From the NCBI GenBank assembly GCA_034406715.1, contig CP137865.1, forward strand, positions 372,001 through 436,000: a DNA stretch of 64,000 bases. The letters are read 5' to 3'. Source of the DNA: Rhodotorula mucilaginosa. Taxonomy: Eukaryota; Basidiomycota; Microbotryomycetes; Sporidiobolales; Sporidiobolaceae. The position numbers were made by a program, and so were the translations under genes. Below, piece after piece: positions 1 to 11,318 of this stretch. The notes beneath the pieces were generated by a model that did no database searches, was not told where the DNA came from, and saw only the letters and a program-made list of their open reading frames with translations. How positions within the stretch are numbered: the stretch's first letter is position 1; each line of letters opens with the position of its first letter.

Positions 1-515
1 CGGTCATTTCGTAGGCGATCACACTCGCTGACCCTCGACAGGTGAGCGGTGAGAGAGAGAGAGAAAGAAGTCGAGCGAGGATGACGCGAGCTCGACCGAA
101 CTCGCGCTGACACGTGAAAGTCGCCAACACTTTCTCCGTCCGCAGCCCCGAACTTCGCCTGCAGTGCACTACTCGTCATGAAGTGTCTGTAGGAATCGGA
201 TTGCAAGAGTTGCGAAGGCGGATATGTTCAAGGGTGCCGGCGAGCGAGGCAAAACCGCTAACGGTATCGCCTCTTGCTTGAGCGAGTGGAAATATGAAGA
301 CAGTGGTATAGACATGCAGGAGGGTAGCAAGAGAAGGCGCAGCAAGGCCGCCCAGAGAGGGACAGAGGAAGCGACAAGGAAAAGCTGCAGTAGATGTGGC
401 GAAAACAAGGGAATGTACGAAAGAGAGGAGCATGACCGATGCGAGGGGGTCTTTGGGAAGGTGATGTACCTCCTGGTGCTGAATGGCGAGGTCGCGCAGA
501 GGCAGCACGCGCCGC
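1..515. other. Left-edge non-coding stretch
   Basis: No convincing gene is seen. It lies downstream of the rhomboid stop and probably holds that gene's 3' UTR. A short GA-rich simple repeat lies near 49-66. The plus-strand reading frame at 224-556 overlaps the end of the rhomboid gene, has no recognisable domain and a basic low-complexity composition, so it is not called as a gene. Confidence 0.5.
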
Positions 516-3416
516 TCAGAGGAGGGGCAAGACGAACGTCGAGACGAGGACCGTAAAGAGCGACGGGAATGCTGACGACGAAGTCGAGTACGTCGACAGC
601 CCGGTGCCCTTGCAGTGCTGTGAGCGGACGCCGCCAATGCATCAGTATTCCTCCTGAGAGCCTGAATCGTCCGGGAGGATCTCCGAGTATGTATAGCCAA
701 CGCTGCCGTCCACTCACGTTGTTCGCAGCGGTCGGCCAGCACGACAAGTACCGACACCACGAGCACGCCGTCGCCGGATCGCTCGTGTAAAAGTTGCGCA
801 CAAGCACGACGTAAAACACGATGATGAGCGGGAGGACGAGGATCCGCAAGCCGACAAAGACGAGTTTGTGCGTCCGGGAGGGGTGGATGATCGGGAAGAG
901 GAGGAGCGAGACCAACAAGCCCATGGCGAAGCCGCCGAGGTGCGAGAAGTTGTCAATGCCTGGGGTGCGGGAGAAGAACATCGTTAGACAAGAGTGACCT
1001 GCGGTTGAAAGATGAGCGGGAGGTTGCGGAACGAACCTGGAACCCAGCCGAGGCCAAAGCCGATAATGACCTCGACGATGAGCATGAGAAGCTTGCGCTT
1101 TGGTCGGTATTCGATTTTCCAGTGCGCGACGAGGTCACTGTGCAGATCGACCAGCTGGCGTATATCAGTGCGGGGTAGAAAACTCCTAGCGCGCGGCTGA
1201 CAAAGCCTGTCTGGATGAAGGACACGCACACAAGGAGGGCCGCCTGCGTCCCAAAGATCGCTCCCGAAGCGCCCACCGACGGTTGTCCAACCAACGCAAA
1301 GTTCGCCCCGAGGACAAAGCCCGCGATCCCCGCCGCCAAGTGGAGGACGAGGAACTTTGGCGTCCCCATCATCTTTTCGACGAGTGCCGAACTCGTGCAC
1401 TGCGCGAGCATGTTGAACAAGAGGTGGACGACTCCGGCGTGGAGAAAGATGGGGACAAAGAAGCGGAAGGATTGGTCCGGACCGCCAGGGCCGTCTGTTT
1501 GGCTGTTGAACCCGCCGAATCCGCACACGTCCGACATCGAACCTGTTGGGGCGTCGTTCGGTCAGGTCAAATGTTCCAGCTATGCCAAGCCGTAGAAAAG
1601 ACTCGACATACACGTGGTCAGCGAAGTCGAGACGGTGTCCGAGTTGGTCGCGTTCGGACAAGTCCAGGCGATGTTGGTGACCTGATGCGGAGAGCAGAAT
1701 TCGCGTCAGCTCGAAGTCTCAGCCTCCGTCTCGGTCAGACTTACATCTGGTATATACTTCATGCAACCGGCGAACCGGGCTCCCTGATTGATCAAGACTT
1801 CGGCAGAAGGCCCTGCGGTAGCGAGATGGCAATGTCAATCAACGCGGGTGCGGCTGAGCTGCGACTGCTAGCCGGGAGGGCGGGGCGGAGGACATCCCGC
1901 GACCCTCCAGGCATAGCCTCGAGCAGACGTAGCACTCACCGATCATGACATTGAAAGACGGCTTGGTCTGGATCGCCGAACCGGTAATCGACTTCATCTT
2001 GACGAGCTCGACGATCATGACCTGCAAATCCGACCGGTTGCACCGTCAGTCCCTCGCCCACCCAGCACGATCAAACCCCTCCAAACCCGAACTCACAATG
2101 GTCATGACCACCGCCAAGGTCCAACTCGCATACGGCCACCTCTGGATCCCCCTCCCAGTCTTGTGTTCCCACACTCTCCGTTCCGGGTCCGTCGTATCCC
2201 AGAACCACCTCTTCCACACCGGCGCCGGCTCAATCATCTCGCCGCGCGATCCGGCTTTGTACGGATCATAATATGATGGCCCTCCTCGACCGTCGCGCAT
2301 CGAGTCGGACAGGCCAAATGCCGAAGGAGAGTCTTGCGCCGGGACGATGTCGATTGAGGGCATCTTGTCGAGCGAGGTCGAGGGGTAATAGCCGTACGGC
2401 GACGCCGAAGGAGGGTACTTGTCATCGCCGCCGCCGTGTGGAGGTGGAGGATCGAAAGCGAGCTCGTTCGGCATGTAAAAGTTGGAAGAGTCGTTGCGGC
2501 CATGGTGGGAAGGACCGCCGCCGTCGCGACGGATCGATCGCTTGAAATACCCGAGCGGGTTGCTGAGCGCCCCGACGAGCGTCGAAGAAGAGCTCGAGCT
2601 GCCAGGCTGAGCGCCAACGGCGCCGGGAGGTCCGGTCAAAGCATCCGGACCGGCTCGCGATCGCTCGTACGCCGAATATTGCCCTTCGCTGCCAGCCCCT
2701 GCATAGCCCTCGTCTCCTTCTCCTTCTCCAAGGACCGCATACCCTTTCGATTGCTGCGACCGCGACAGGTAAGGTGCGATCCGAGACCCGCTCGAACCGC
2801 CTCCGCTGCGATCTGAAGCCGCCACGAGCGGGTGCGAGACGTCTTCGCCTGCCCGAGCGGGGCTGGCAAAGCCGTTCTCGATTTCGTCTTCGTACATAGA
2901 GGGTGACGTGTACGGTACCGGAGCGACGATTTCGCCCCGAGCGCGAGATAGCGGGCCGCCGGTTCCTGCTGTGGAAGGGTTCACCGCCCGGAACGCGCCC
3001 GGTCCCCTCGCCGCCGCCGAAGAAGAGGTCGGCACGACCGTCGACCGATCTTCCTCGTCGTCCCGCTCCCGCTGGTTATGGTATTTCTCTTGCCCGCGGA
3101 ATGCGCTGCCTCCTCCTCCTCCTCCTCCTCCTCCTCCAGAACTGGCTTGTTGTATCCGTTCGGGCTCGACATAGACGTCCCTCAACGCCTCGACCTCGTG
3201 CTGATCACCGTCGTCGTCGTCGCCTTCGAGGATGACGGGCGAGTTGTCCATGGCTCTCGGGCCGAGTACGCGCCTCTTGCCGGTGAAGCGGCGGTCGAGT
3301 TGCGAGACGGAATCCTCCGGCGCGATGGTCGAGGCGGCGTCCTCTCCCCATTGGAAATTCTCGGACCCGACATCGGAGGGGGGCTGTGGCCGCGCATAGA
3401 GCAGGGATGGCTGCAT
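516..3416 (-). CDS. Rhomboid family intramembrane serine protease
   Basis: Predicted polytopic serine protease that cleaves membrane proteins within the bilayer. Eight exons (3416-2097, 2021-1940, 1812-1745, 1681-1612, 1542-1232, 1154-1037, 959-718, 617-516) sum to 770 codons plus stop. The first ~430 residues are disordered and rich in Ser, Gly and Pro, with a run of ten Gly encoded by a CCT/AGG microsatellite. The rhomboid core follows: HLLFNMLAQ in the His/Asn segment, the catalytic GASGAIFG motif (Ser about residue 606) and NFSHLGG with the catalytic His about 663. An RxWFW motif lies just before the first membrane segment. The ATG at 3416 was chosen because codons upstream look like 5' UTR. 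The last exon (HCKGTGLS...) ends in a hydrophobic tail. It is divergent from the NRAMP gene. Substrate and membrane of residence cannot be read from the sequence. Confidence 0.9.
3109..3137. repeat. (CCT)n microsatellite inside the rhomboid gene
   Basis: A run of CCT/CTC triplets on the plus strand, read as GGA/GGC glycine codons on the coding strand. It encodes the ten-Gly stretch of the disordered N-terminal region, and its length is likely to vary between strains. Confidence 0.85.
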
Positions 3417-3968
3417 GGTCCGGCTCCTTGAAGGCTCGAAGGACTCGGCGGGAGAGGAAAGGCGACGGTTGAATGAAGCGCCTTTCACCCGGAGCGGGAG
3501 AGACTGACCAGCGGTCCGAAGCTGTGCAGGCAGTATCCGCCCTGTATAGTCTGGCAATAGCTTTGCTTGCACCGAATGAGCACTCTGCACGCGGTGTGAG
3601 CTGGCGGAAGAACGCGCGAAGAACGAACGCAACGAACGGCAAACGAGGCGGTGCAGCGCGCACGACCCGCTTCCAACTTCCTCCTGTCTTTGAATGCACT
3701 CGCGCTGAACGGAACAAGTTGCTCATCTTCCCGGTTTCACGAGGAGGCGCCGCACAGCTTTAGAGTCGCTCGCCTCCCGCCTCGAGCGCCCATTGAGCGC
3801 AACAGCAATCACCGCGCACGGACGCGATCCTCTTGGGGAACTCGGCGGCTCGAACTGCTTCCGACGCCGCTGTCCGCGACGACAATTCGGCTCCACTCCA
3901 GATCGGACCATCCGGGTCGCAAAACAGGCGGACGTCGTACACTACACTGGCGTACGAATAAGGAAAGG
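3417..3968. promoter_or_regulatory. Divergent promoter, rhomboid / NRAMP
   Basis: A 552 bp head-to-head intergenic region between the two start codons. I see no clear TATA box or known operator. It should contain both 5' UTRs. Confidence 0.5.
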
Positions 3969-6727
3969 ATGCAAGGACCAGTATTTGCGTCGCATCGCGT
4001 CTCGCGCTCGTCGCTGCCCGACATCCTGCCGCCGTCCGACGCCATCGCCAAGTCGTCAATCGCTCCGACATCGTCCGACGCGATCGAATCATCGTCACCC
4101 TCTCGATTGCCCGGTCCGACGATCAAGCCTGGTCATGACCGACATCCGGGAGGGCCTGGTCTATCTGCGAGCGATGGAGGAGATGACGAGGAGCGAGGGC
4201 AACCGTCGAAACGAAAAAGCGCCATGAACGCCGTCCTCGCCGCTCTGAAACGGCACCTGGCGTTCGTCGGTCCTGGTGTGATTGCATCTGTTGCGTGTAA
4301 GTGCTGTCAAGCTATGTGTGGAGCTGTCCGGACCGGCCTGTGGTGAACTTCCCCAGATGCCTTGCGACCATCCTGGCTCGTCTGCCCGCACAAGCTCGCT
4401 CGGATTGAAACGCTGACGCACACAAACCCGCAGATCTCGATCCCGGCAACTGGGTCACGGACTTGGCCGCCGGGTCCGAATTCGGTTACAGCCACCTCTT
4501 CATCATCCTCCTCGCCGGCCTCATGGCCCTCCTATTCCAGATCTTGTCGACCCGACTCGGTTGCGTATCCGATTACGACCTCGCCGTCCATTGCCGCTTC
4601 GCGCTGTACGACCGACCGGGTCCGTACAAGCTCTGGTATCGCTGGGGACTGTTGTACCCGCTCTACCTCTTGGCCGAAGCCGGAATCATCATGACCGACC
4701 TCGCCGAGTTGCTCGGGTCCGCCATCGCCATCAACCTGCTCGTACCCGCCATCCCGCTCTGGGCCTGCGTCCTCCTCACGTCGTTGGACGTCTTCCTCAT
4801 TCTCATGATCTTCAACCAATGTACGTTTTCGCTTTCGTTCAAAGCGACCGCCGTTCTCTGACTGATCCCCTGCGTTGTTCACGATAGACCCGACTCGAAC
4901 CATGACCACCTCGATGCGCATGTTTGAGCTCCTGATCGGCCTCCTCGTCCTCTGCGTCCTCGGTTCCTTCGTCGCCATGCTCGTCAAGGTCGGTCCCGAC
5001 TGGGGCGACGCCTTCAAGGGCTATCTCCCTTCAAGCGGGATCATCAGCAATGGCGCGATTTACATCGCGGTCGGAATCATTGGCGCGACGGTCATGCCCC
5101 ACGCGTTTTACATCGGGTCCAAGATGGCCTGCATGAGGCGGCTCAAGCCCGAAGACTATGGCGAAGAGCCCGATCCGGAAGAGTACGACAGCGATGACTA
5201 CTACTCGGACGCGGAGGAAGACGACGACGACGATAAAAAGGACGATCTCAAGAAGGGCGGCGACGACGCGTCCGCGCCTGCTCGACTCGGTCGGAGTCGG
5301 ATCCGCTCGGGGAAATCTGTTCGACGGGACTCGGCACCGCAGTCTGAAGCGCGACCTTACATCCCGTTCCTGCACCTCCCCCAACCGATGCGAATGCCCA
5401 ACGTCGGCTTCGATCTCGGCAAGCTCTCGCGCGTCCGGACAGAGAGCACAGAGCGTGCCGCGCCGAGGCAACGTCGCAGTGAAGAAGAAGCGGCAGGTTG
5501 GAAGAGCTACTTCACCTCATCGTCGTCGTCGTCGTCGAAGAGGAAGCGCACGGCGACGAAAGAGCCTGGAACGCCCGAACTCGGTCGGGAGCTGGAGCGT
5601 GTTCAGTCGCGCACGTCGGTGGGAGTGCGTTCGGCGCCGATCGACGATATTGTCGACCTCTCGGAGCGACCAGATCTCCGCGGCGCAGGAGATGCCGCAG
5701 GAAGCGCAGCCACCGCGAGCGCAGCGGAGAAGCCGACTCCGCGTCGAGGTCGTCGTCGTTCTTCGCTCGCATGCGTCCGCGCCCACTTGACGCACGCCTG
5801 CCTCGACGTCGCCGGCTCGCTGCTCGGGTTCGCCCTCGTCGTCAATTCGGCGATTTTGATCCTCGGAGCGGCCGTCTTTTACTACGGCGACGGTCAGAGC
5901 TCGAGCCGCACCGGAGTTAGGTGAGCCCGTCTTTTCTCCGAACCCACATCGACGCGATCGTTCTTGAGCTGACTTACGTACTGCCTACAGTGACTTGTTT
6001 GACGCGTACGATCTCATCAAGCAATACCTCGGTCAGGCGCTCGCCTACGTCTTTGCCGTTGCGTTGCTCGCTGCTGGCCAGAGTGCCAGTCTGACCGTCA
6101 CGCTGTCCGGCCAAATCGTCAGCGAAGGGTGAGTTGCCGCTCGCCACTCGCTGTGGGTGCTCCAGCAAAAGAAAAGAAAGACCATGGTACTGATCGATAT
6201 GGTAATGCAGCATGATCCGCTGGCGAACCAAGCCGTGGAAGCGGCGTCTCGTGACGCGCTGTATCGGCATCATCCCTTCCCTCGCCGTCGCCGTCAGCGT
6301 CGGGCGCCACGGCATCGACGCCCTCCTCGTCGGGTCTCAAGTCGCGCTCAGTATCGTCCTCACCTTTGTTCTGATCCCGCTCATCATCTTTACTTCGCAA
6401 CACTCGGTCATGTCGGTCCCGGTCGACAAGGACGCGGCTCGTCGACGGGAAGCAGAGGCGGAAGCGGCGGCGGCGGCGGCGGCGGCGATCGCGCCTTCGA
6501 CCTCCCTCCTCGAGCCAACAGACCCGCAGCCTCTCCTCACGAGGCTGCGCCAGATCCCCTGGCGACGAGTCTTCCGCACCCTGAACCCGATCCGGAAGAG
6601 GTCTCCACCGCCCGAAGGCTACGTCTCGTATGCCAACTCGGTCCCGGTCATCTACCTCTGCTGCGGCTTGTGGTGGATGATCGGCATCGCCAACGTTTAC
6701 GCCTTGTACCAAGTCGCCAACCCTTAG
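3969..6727 (+). CDS. NRAMP divalent metal ion transporter (Smf-type)
   Basis: Proton-coupled Mn2+/Fe2+ importer of the NRAMP family. Five exons (3969-4296, 4434-4820, 4888-5920, 5991-6128, 6211-6727) give 800 residues. The TM1 metal-binding signature DPGNW starts at residue 112, just after the first intron, and the TM6 motif MPHAFYIGS at 308. The conserved AGQSASLTVTLSGQIVSEG segment sits next to an intron junction. A loop of about 170 residues after TM6 is unusually long, with an Asp/Glu-rich patch (YDSDDYYSDAEEDDDDDKK) followed by basic Ser-rich sequence. A second insert with eight or more Ala precedes the last membrane helices. The acidic loop may bind metal or carry turnover signals, which is inference. 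It is divergent from the rhomboid gene and converges on the PLAC8 gene. Confidence 0.95.
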
Positions 6728-7006
6728 CAGTGTCGTCCGTCGGAAGTTTCTTCGCGCTGTAGCTGCATATTCATGTCATTATACGCCCTGCACATGTCTT
6801 GGTGACGGGGTATGGATGAGAGAAAGAGGGCACACAGTATTACAGCTCGCTATTTATGAGGATCAGAGGAATGTACGACAACTGGGAAGGAGTTGAAAGA
6901 GGACAATGACGGGAAGGAGAGAATGAGACAAGGACACATGAGCAAACGAGAGCGGGACAAGAGCAAGAGATGGATCTTGGCCCAGACCGAGAGGAGCGGA
7001 GAATGT

Positions 7007-7910
7007 CTATGCGCCAACAATCCGAGACTCTTCATCGTTGCGGACTTCGGCCTCGTCGTCGTGGAAGAAGGTATCCGGGGCAGGACCTCCCTGCCTCAGT
7101 GCCTCCTCCTCGTCTTCGAGCTCGCGCGCCTCTTGCACGAGCGAGCAGGTCGTGCAGAAAGTGCCGATCAGGGTGTCTTCGACGAAGTTGCCGCGGATGC
7201 CGTAGCGCTGACGAGTCTGGAAGCGGGAGACGCACTGCAGCGCGGCTTGACCGATACCGGCCAGCTGCGGAGCGAGTGCATAGAGACCGCACCACAGACC
7301 GACGTGCTGCGGCGACGCGGTGGCTGCGAAATTTCAGATTGTCAGTAAGCGACTTTCTGCAGCCTCTTGGATTTTGATGTTTGGGAGACCCGACGCACGT
7401 TGACCGGTGGCACTCAGGTGAGTGAGCCTGCTGCGGTTGGCGGAAAAGACCATGCACGGGCACAAGCATGCTGCTGCCGTCAAGCCGGGAGTTTCGTGGC
7501 ACGAACACAGTTGATGGTTCCAGTCTCGGAGTCCGTCTAATCCGACCGGCTGCGATCTGTGAGAAGTCGTGAAGACGTCAGGATGGCCGCAACCGCGAGT
7601 TATCGCGCCAAAGAAGGGCTAGTATGCCCCGCCTGGCTCGAGCCTCTTCCGGAAGGTCGGATCCTCACTTTGCGTTGCGGGCACCTCCGACAGTCATCCG
7701 CGGCACGGCGGTCTGCAGGGGTGCGCGAGGTCAGTGGCACGATACAGACAGCTCTGAAGGACGGCTACGCACCGGCTGGGCGCGGAGTAGTGCATTCCGA
7801 GTGTCCGGCACGTCCGAGGTCGAGGAAGAGGACGCGGCCTCGTACGCGGGCAGCGGTGCGCTCTCCTCGGTAGCGAGCAGCTGATAATCCTTCTTGTCGT
7901 CTTGTGCCAT
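7007..7910 (-). CDS. PLAC8 family cysteine-rich protein
   Basis: PLAC8/FCR/Mca1-type membrane-associated protein; relatives act in cadmium resistance, cell size or calcium handling. Four exons (7910-7773, 7712-7669, 7556-7399, 7323-7007) total 218 residues. The N-terminal third is polar with a PLPAYEAASSSS segment. The PLAC8 core has W-N-H-x2-C-x-C followed by TAAACLCPCMVFSANRSRL, then GNFVEDTLIGTFCTTCSLVQEARELE, the family's terminal C-x2-C-x3-Q motif. The C-terminus is acidic. The ATG at 7910 has a good context (AAGATGG); an in-frame ATG lies seven codons upstream. The final 3' splice sites were chosen by frame and PLAC8 similarity. Its role here cannot be fixed from sequence. Confidence 0.87.
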
Positions 7911-8656
7911 CTTCAGACGATTCGCTGTCAAGCGGTAACCAGTTTCGAGCCAACCTCGAAGGCGAAGTCACGCGCAAGATTTGCACCGCCACCCCGGCCA
8001 GCCTCGGAGAGCGCCACGTCGACAGCATAAACGGGTGAAATGCAGGTACGGTTGCAGGGGATATACAGGCGGGAGGTTGCGGGAAGCTGTATAAGCGTGC
8101 AAAAGGGTGTAGCGATATAGCAGCATCAACAGGGAAAACGGAAGGAGAAACAAATCGGAGAGAGTATGCAAGGTGCGAGGTCGGGGAATGGAGGTCATAG
8201 AAGGCGAAACATATGGCGGAAGGAAGCGGACACGCCCCTGTACAGAACGGGCGTGCGCTGGGGAATGTGACAAGAGGGGATGAACAGGGGTATTATGGAC
8301 ATGAGGTGTGCGAGGGAGCGGTCCCTGCATTTTCGGTGGCGGCGGTGGCGATGTACGGTTGCGACGGGCGATTCGGAGAGCGGCGAGACGTGAGAGGGAG
8401 GGAGGGAGGGCAAGCGTGTAACGGTTGGCATACCGTGGTAAGTCGTCCGGAGACGGCACGCGACGGGGGAAAAAAAGAAGCTGAGGGATAGACACATGCG
8501 ACGGGAAAAAGGGGAAAAGTCGCGATAAAAGGCGACGCTCGAAATACCGACAATCGATATGTAATCAACTTATGTGTCCGAGGTTCCGATAAGGCGACTC
8601 CCTGGCTGACGAGGGGGAAAAAAGAAAGCGAGGGACGGCGTGTCCGGTCTTTGCGA
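7911..8656. promoter_or_regulatory. 3' UTR of the CCCH gene and promoter of the PLAC8 gene
   Basis: A 746 bp tandem intergenic stretch. It holds the downstream region of the CCCH-finger gene (short A-rich tracts near 8465-8530 on the plus strand) and then the promoter of the PLAC8 gene. No coding pattern or clear operator is visible. Confidence 0.45.
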
Positions 8657-11318
8657 TCAAGCGTGGTGAGGGAAGTGCTGGGCGAGCATCGCGCCCGCCG
8701 AGTGCGGCGGGTCCTCCAGCGACAACTCTTCGACCGCAGGCCAGTCGAGGTTCGACGCCGCGTTCGGACTCGCATACGTCGGCGAGGTCAGCCAGTCCTT
8801 CGAGATGCGGTGCAGGACGGGCGAACCACCGGACGACGAAAGGCTCGACGTCGAGCCGGAACGAGTGAGGAGCGGCGAATAGGCGGCGGCCGACGAGACC
8901 GAAGACGAAGAAAAGAACGAGTGAGCCGAGTCGTGACGAGCGTGCGGGAGGCTGGCGCTGCCGGCGGCGTTGCTGCCGAACGGTCCAACGCTGCCTGTCG
9001 CCGAGCAAGGCGAAGACTGCGACGTCGACAAGGCCCCGGCGCTCAGACTCGTGAGGCGCTGCAGACGACTCTGAGGCGCGTCCTTGTACGTCGGCGGGGC
9101 CTGACCAGGGCGCTCGCGGAGGCCGAGCCCAAAGAGGGCGGACGATTCGAGGCTCGCCGGTCCGAACGAGTGCGAACTCGCATTGCTGTCGGCGCGCTTC
9201 TTGTGCGTCGGAGAGTTCTTGACCGACGACGAGGGCGAGCTCGAAGAGCCGATTAGCTCGGCAAGAGCAGGGCCAAAGGTGCGAGACGGAGCGCCCGTGA
9301 TGGCCGTCGAGGTCATGCGTGCCTGCGTGCGCGACGGCGTGGTCGGGCGAGTGTTCGGAGCCGACAGTTTCGGCGGCGAGGCGTTGGGCGAGTTGGCGTC
9401 GGGGACGGCATGGATGAAGCAGCAACGCTTGCCGTACGGGCAAGAGCCCTGCGTCCAGAACGTGCGGCAAATCTCCGACTTGAACTGGCGCAACCGAAGC
9501 CTGGTGAGATGCCGGACAATATAAGTTCTTCGATGCCGATAGGCTCACCTTGGGATGACGCGCGACGTCGCGGAGCTCATGAATGCCGTGCGCGAACTGA
9601 CACTTGACGCCGTAGCGGCTGAACGCAAAAGTTGTCGCGAAACCGTCGTCAGCCAGAGTCTCGACCCACAAAGTCGAATTTGAACGAAAGAAGACTGACC
9701 AGCTACCCTTCTCTTCCCAGCTCCTGCAGAGCTCGGTCTTGTACAAGTTGAGCTTGCGGTTGTTCGGACTCGGACCGGGCAGCGGCATTCCCATCGCGCT
9801 GCGCTGGACACTCGCCATCTGCTGCTGGCGACCCCTCATCGCCGCGACTTCGAGGACGACTTCGTTGACGCCGCTGTTCTCCGGGTCCGCGAGCAAGTGA
9901 GCCGCCGCGTCCTGCGAGAGGCCGTACAAGCTCGCGAGCGGGTTGAGGGTGTGCATCGCGCGGTCGAAATGAGCCGCCATCGTCTGGCGGTGCTGCATCG
10001 TCGGAGGGCCAGCGAGCGAAGAGCACGACGAATCGACAAAGACGTTGCGAGCCTCGACGTAGAGAGGGTCGTCCGGCGTCAGGTTGAACGGTTCGGGGTG
10101 GGCGAGCGGCGGGTACGGCGCCCCGAGACCGCCCGAGAGGCTCCCACACGACGGCGTGCGCGTGAGCTCCTGCGAGGACCCCAGGAAGGGCACGAACTGG
10201 TCGGTCGCCGACAGCGCGTGCACATCGAGAGGAGCCGGCGCGGCGAGGGGAACGTTGATGTTGCCACTCGAAGGACCAAAGTACGACTGGAGCTGAGCGA
10301 CCGTGTTGGACCGTTCGAGCGCAGGGCGGAAGGGCGAATCGAGGCCGATAGACGAAGCGAGGCTCTTGCTGCGGCCGCGCTCGGCGACTGCCGACGCGGG
10401 CGACCTCATCGAAGGGAACGGGACAGCTTCGCTCGCCATCGAGACGGACTGCTCGGTTCCGTATCCGCGACGCCAGTCTTCGATATGGTCGATGAGGTGA
10501 GTCTCGGCGCTCGCCACGCGCTGATGCATGCATTCCTCCCCGAGGTACGAAGGGAACCGGCTGTGAGGCGGGTCCTGGTCGAACGAAGGGCTGAGCGGGG
10601 TGGTCTGAAGCTGCAAGATTTCGTCGGCGATGTTGTACTTGGCTCCGTGCGAGACGAGGCGGCCTTCCGAGTCGAACTGAGCAGTGTCGACGTGCGCATA
10701 GAGGGGAGGAGTGCAAGGCTCTAGGGGTGAGCTCGTCGGGCTGAAGATGTCCTCGTCGACGGGAGCCGCCGAGCTCTTGCGCCGACGAGCAGCGCGGATG
10801 TGAACATCGATAGGGAACGGACGAGGGCGAGTGCGAACATCGATGGGAGGGGCCGGGCCAAGACCGGAGGCGGGAACATCGACGGCGACAACCGGGAACG
10901 TGTCGAGAGTCGCCCCCGGCACGATTGCTTTCGGCGCGAACGGCTCGGCGGTCGGCACCAGTTTGGAGCGCGCCGGCTTAGGATCGGGGCAGGGAGTACC
11001 GCACAAGTCGCGCACAAGCTTCTCGGGGTGGACTGGGGTGTGCTGCTCGAGTTCGGGCTCTTCGGGCTCGTTCAGGTCGCTGCTGCCGAGGCTCGACTTG
11101 CGCTCGTACGCGCCGAGAAGCTGGCTCGACTCGATCGACGGCGCCTCGGAGCTGGCGGACTCGCCGCCACCGTTAAAAGGGGCGAAGGTGAAGCTGCCGA
11201 GAGACCAGCTGGGGTCGGCCCAGAGCAGCGGCGAGGGAGAGTGAGCGCGGCTGCCCGGAGCCGGGCTCGGCGCCAACGTGGCTTTCGCCTGCAGGGTCGC
11301 CTGTTCGCCTTCGGACAT
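8657..11318 (-). CDS. Tandem CCCH zinc-finger mRNA-binding protein (tristetraprolin/Cth2/Zfs1 type)
   Basis: Predicted to bind AU-rich elements in mRNA 3' UTRs and promote decay. Exons 11318-9700, 9618-9549 and 9484-8657 give 838 residues. Finger 1 begins YKTELCRSW (C about 531), continues across an intron that splits its second Cys codon, and closes QFAHG. The linker is RDVARHPK. Finger 2 is FKSEICRTFWTQGSCPYGKRCCFIH. Spacing is C-x8-C-x5-C-x3-H in both, as in the TTP family. The flanks are long, Ser/Pro-rich and disordered, with many RxxS sites. The start is uncertain: 11318 is the first ATG in the main frame, but an upstream exon starting near 11611 (MDALESRES...) is possible. Yeast Cth1/Cth2 act in iron limitation and S. 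pombe Zfs1 in cell-surface mRNA control; which applies here is unknown. Confidence 0.92.

Noticed and set aside
224-556. 110-codon plus-strand frame at the left edge
   Set aside because: Overlaps the last exon of the rhomboid gene on the opposite strand, with no recognisable domain.
3109-3137. CCT tandem triplets considered as a CRISPR-like or regulatory array
   Set aside because: Uninterrupted triplet repeat inside a coding exon, with no spacers.
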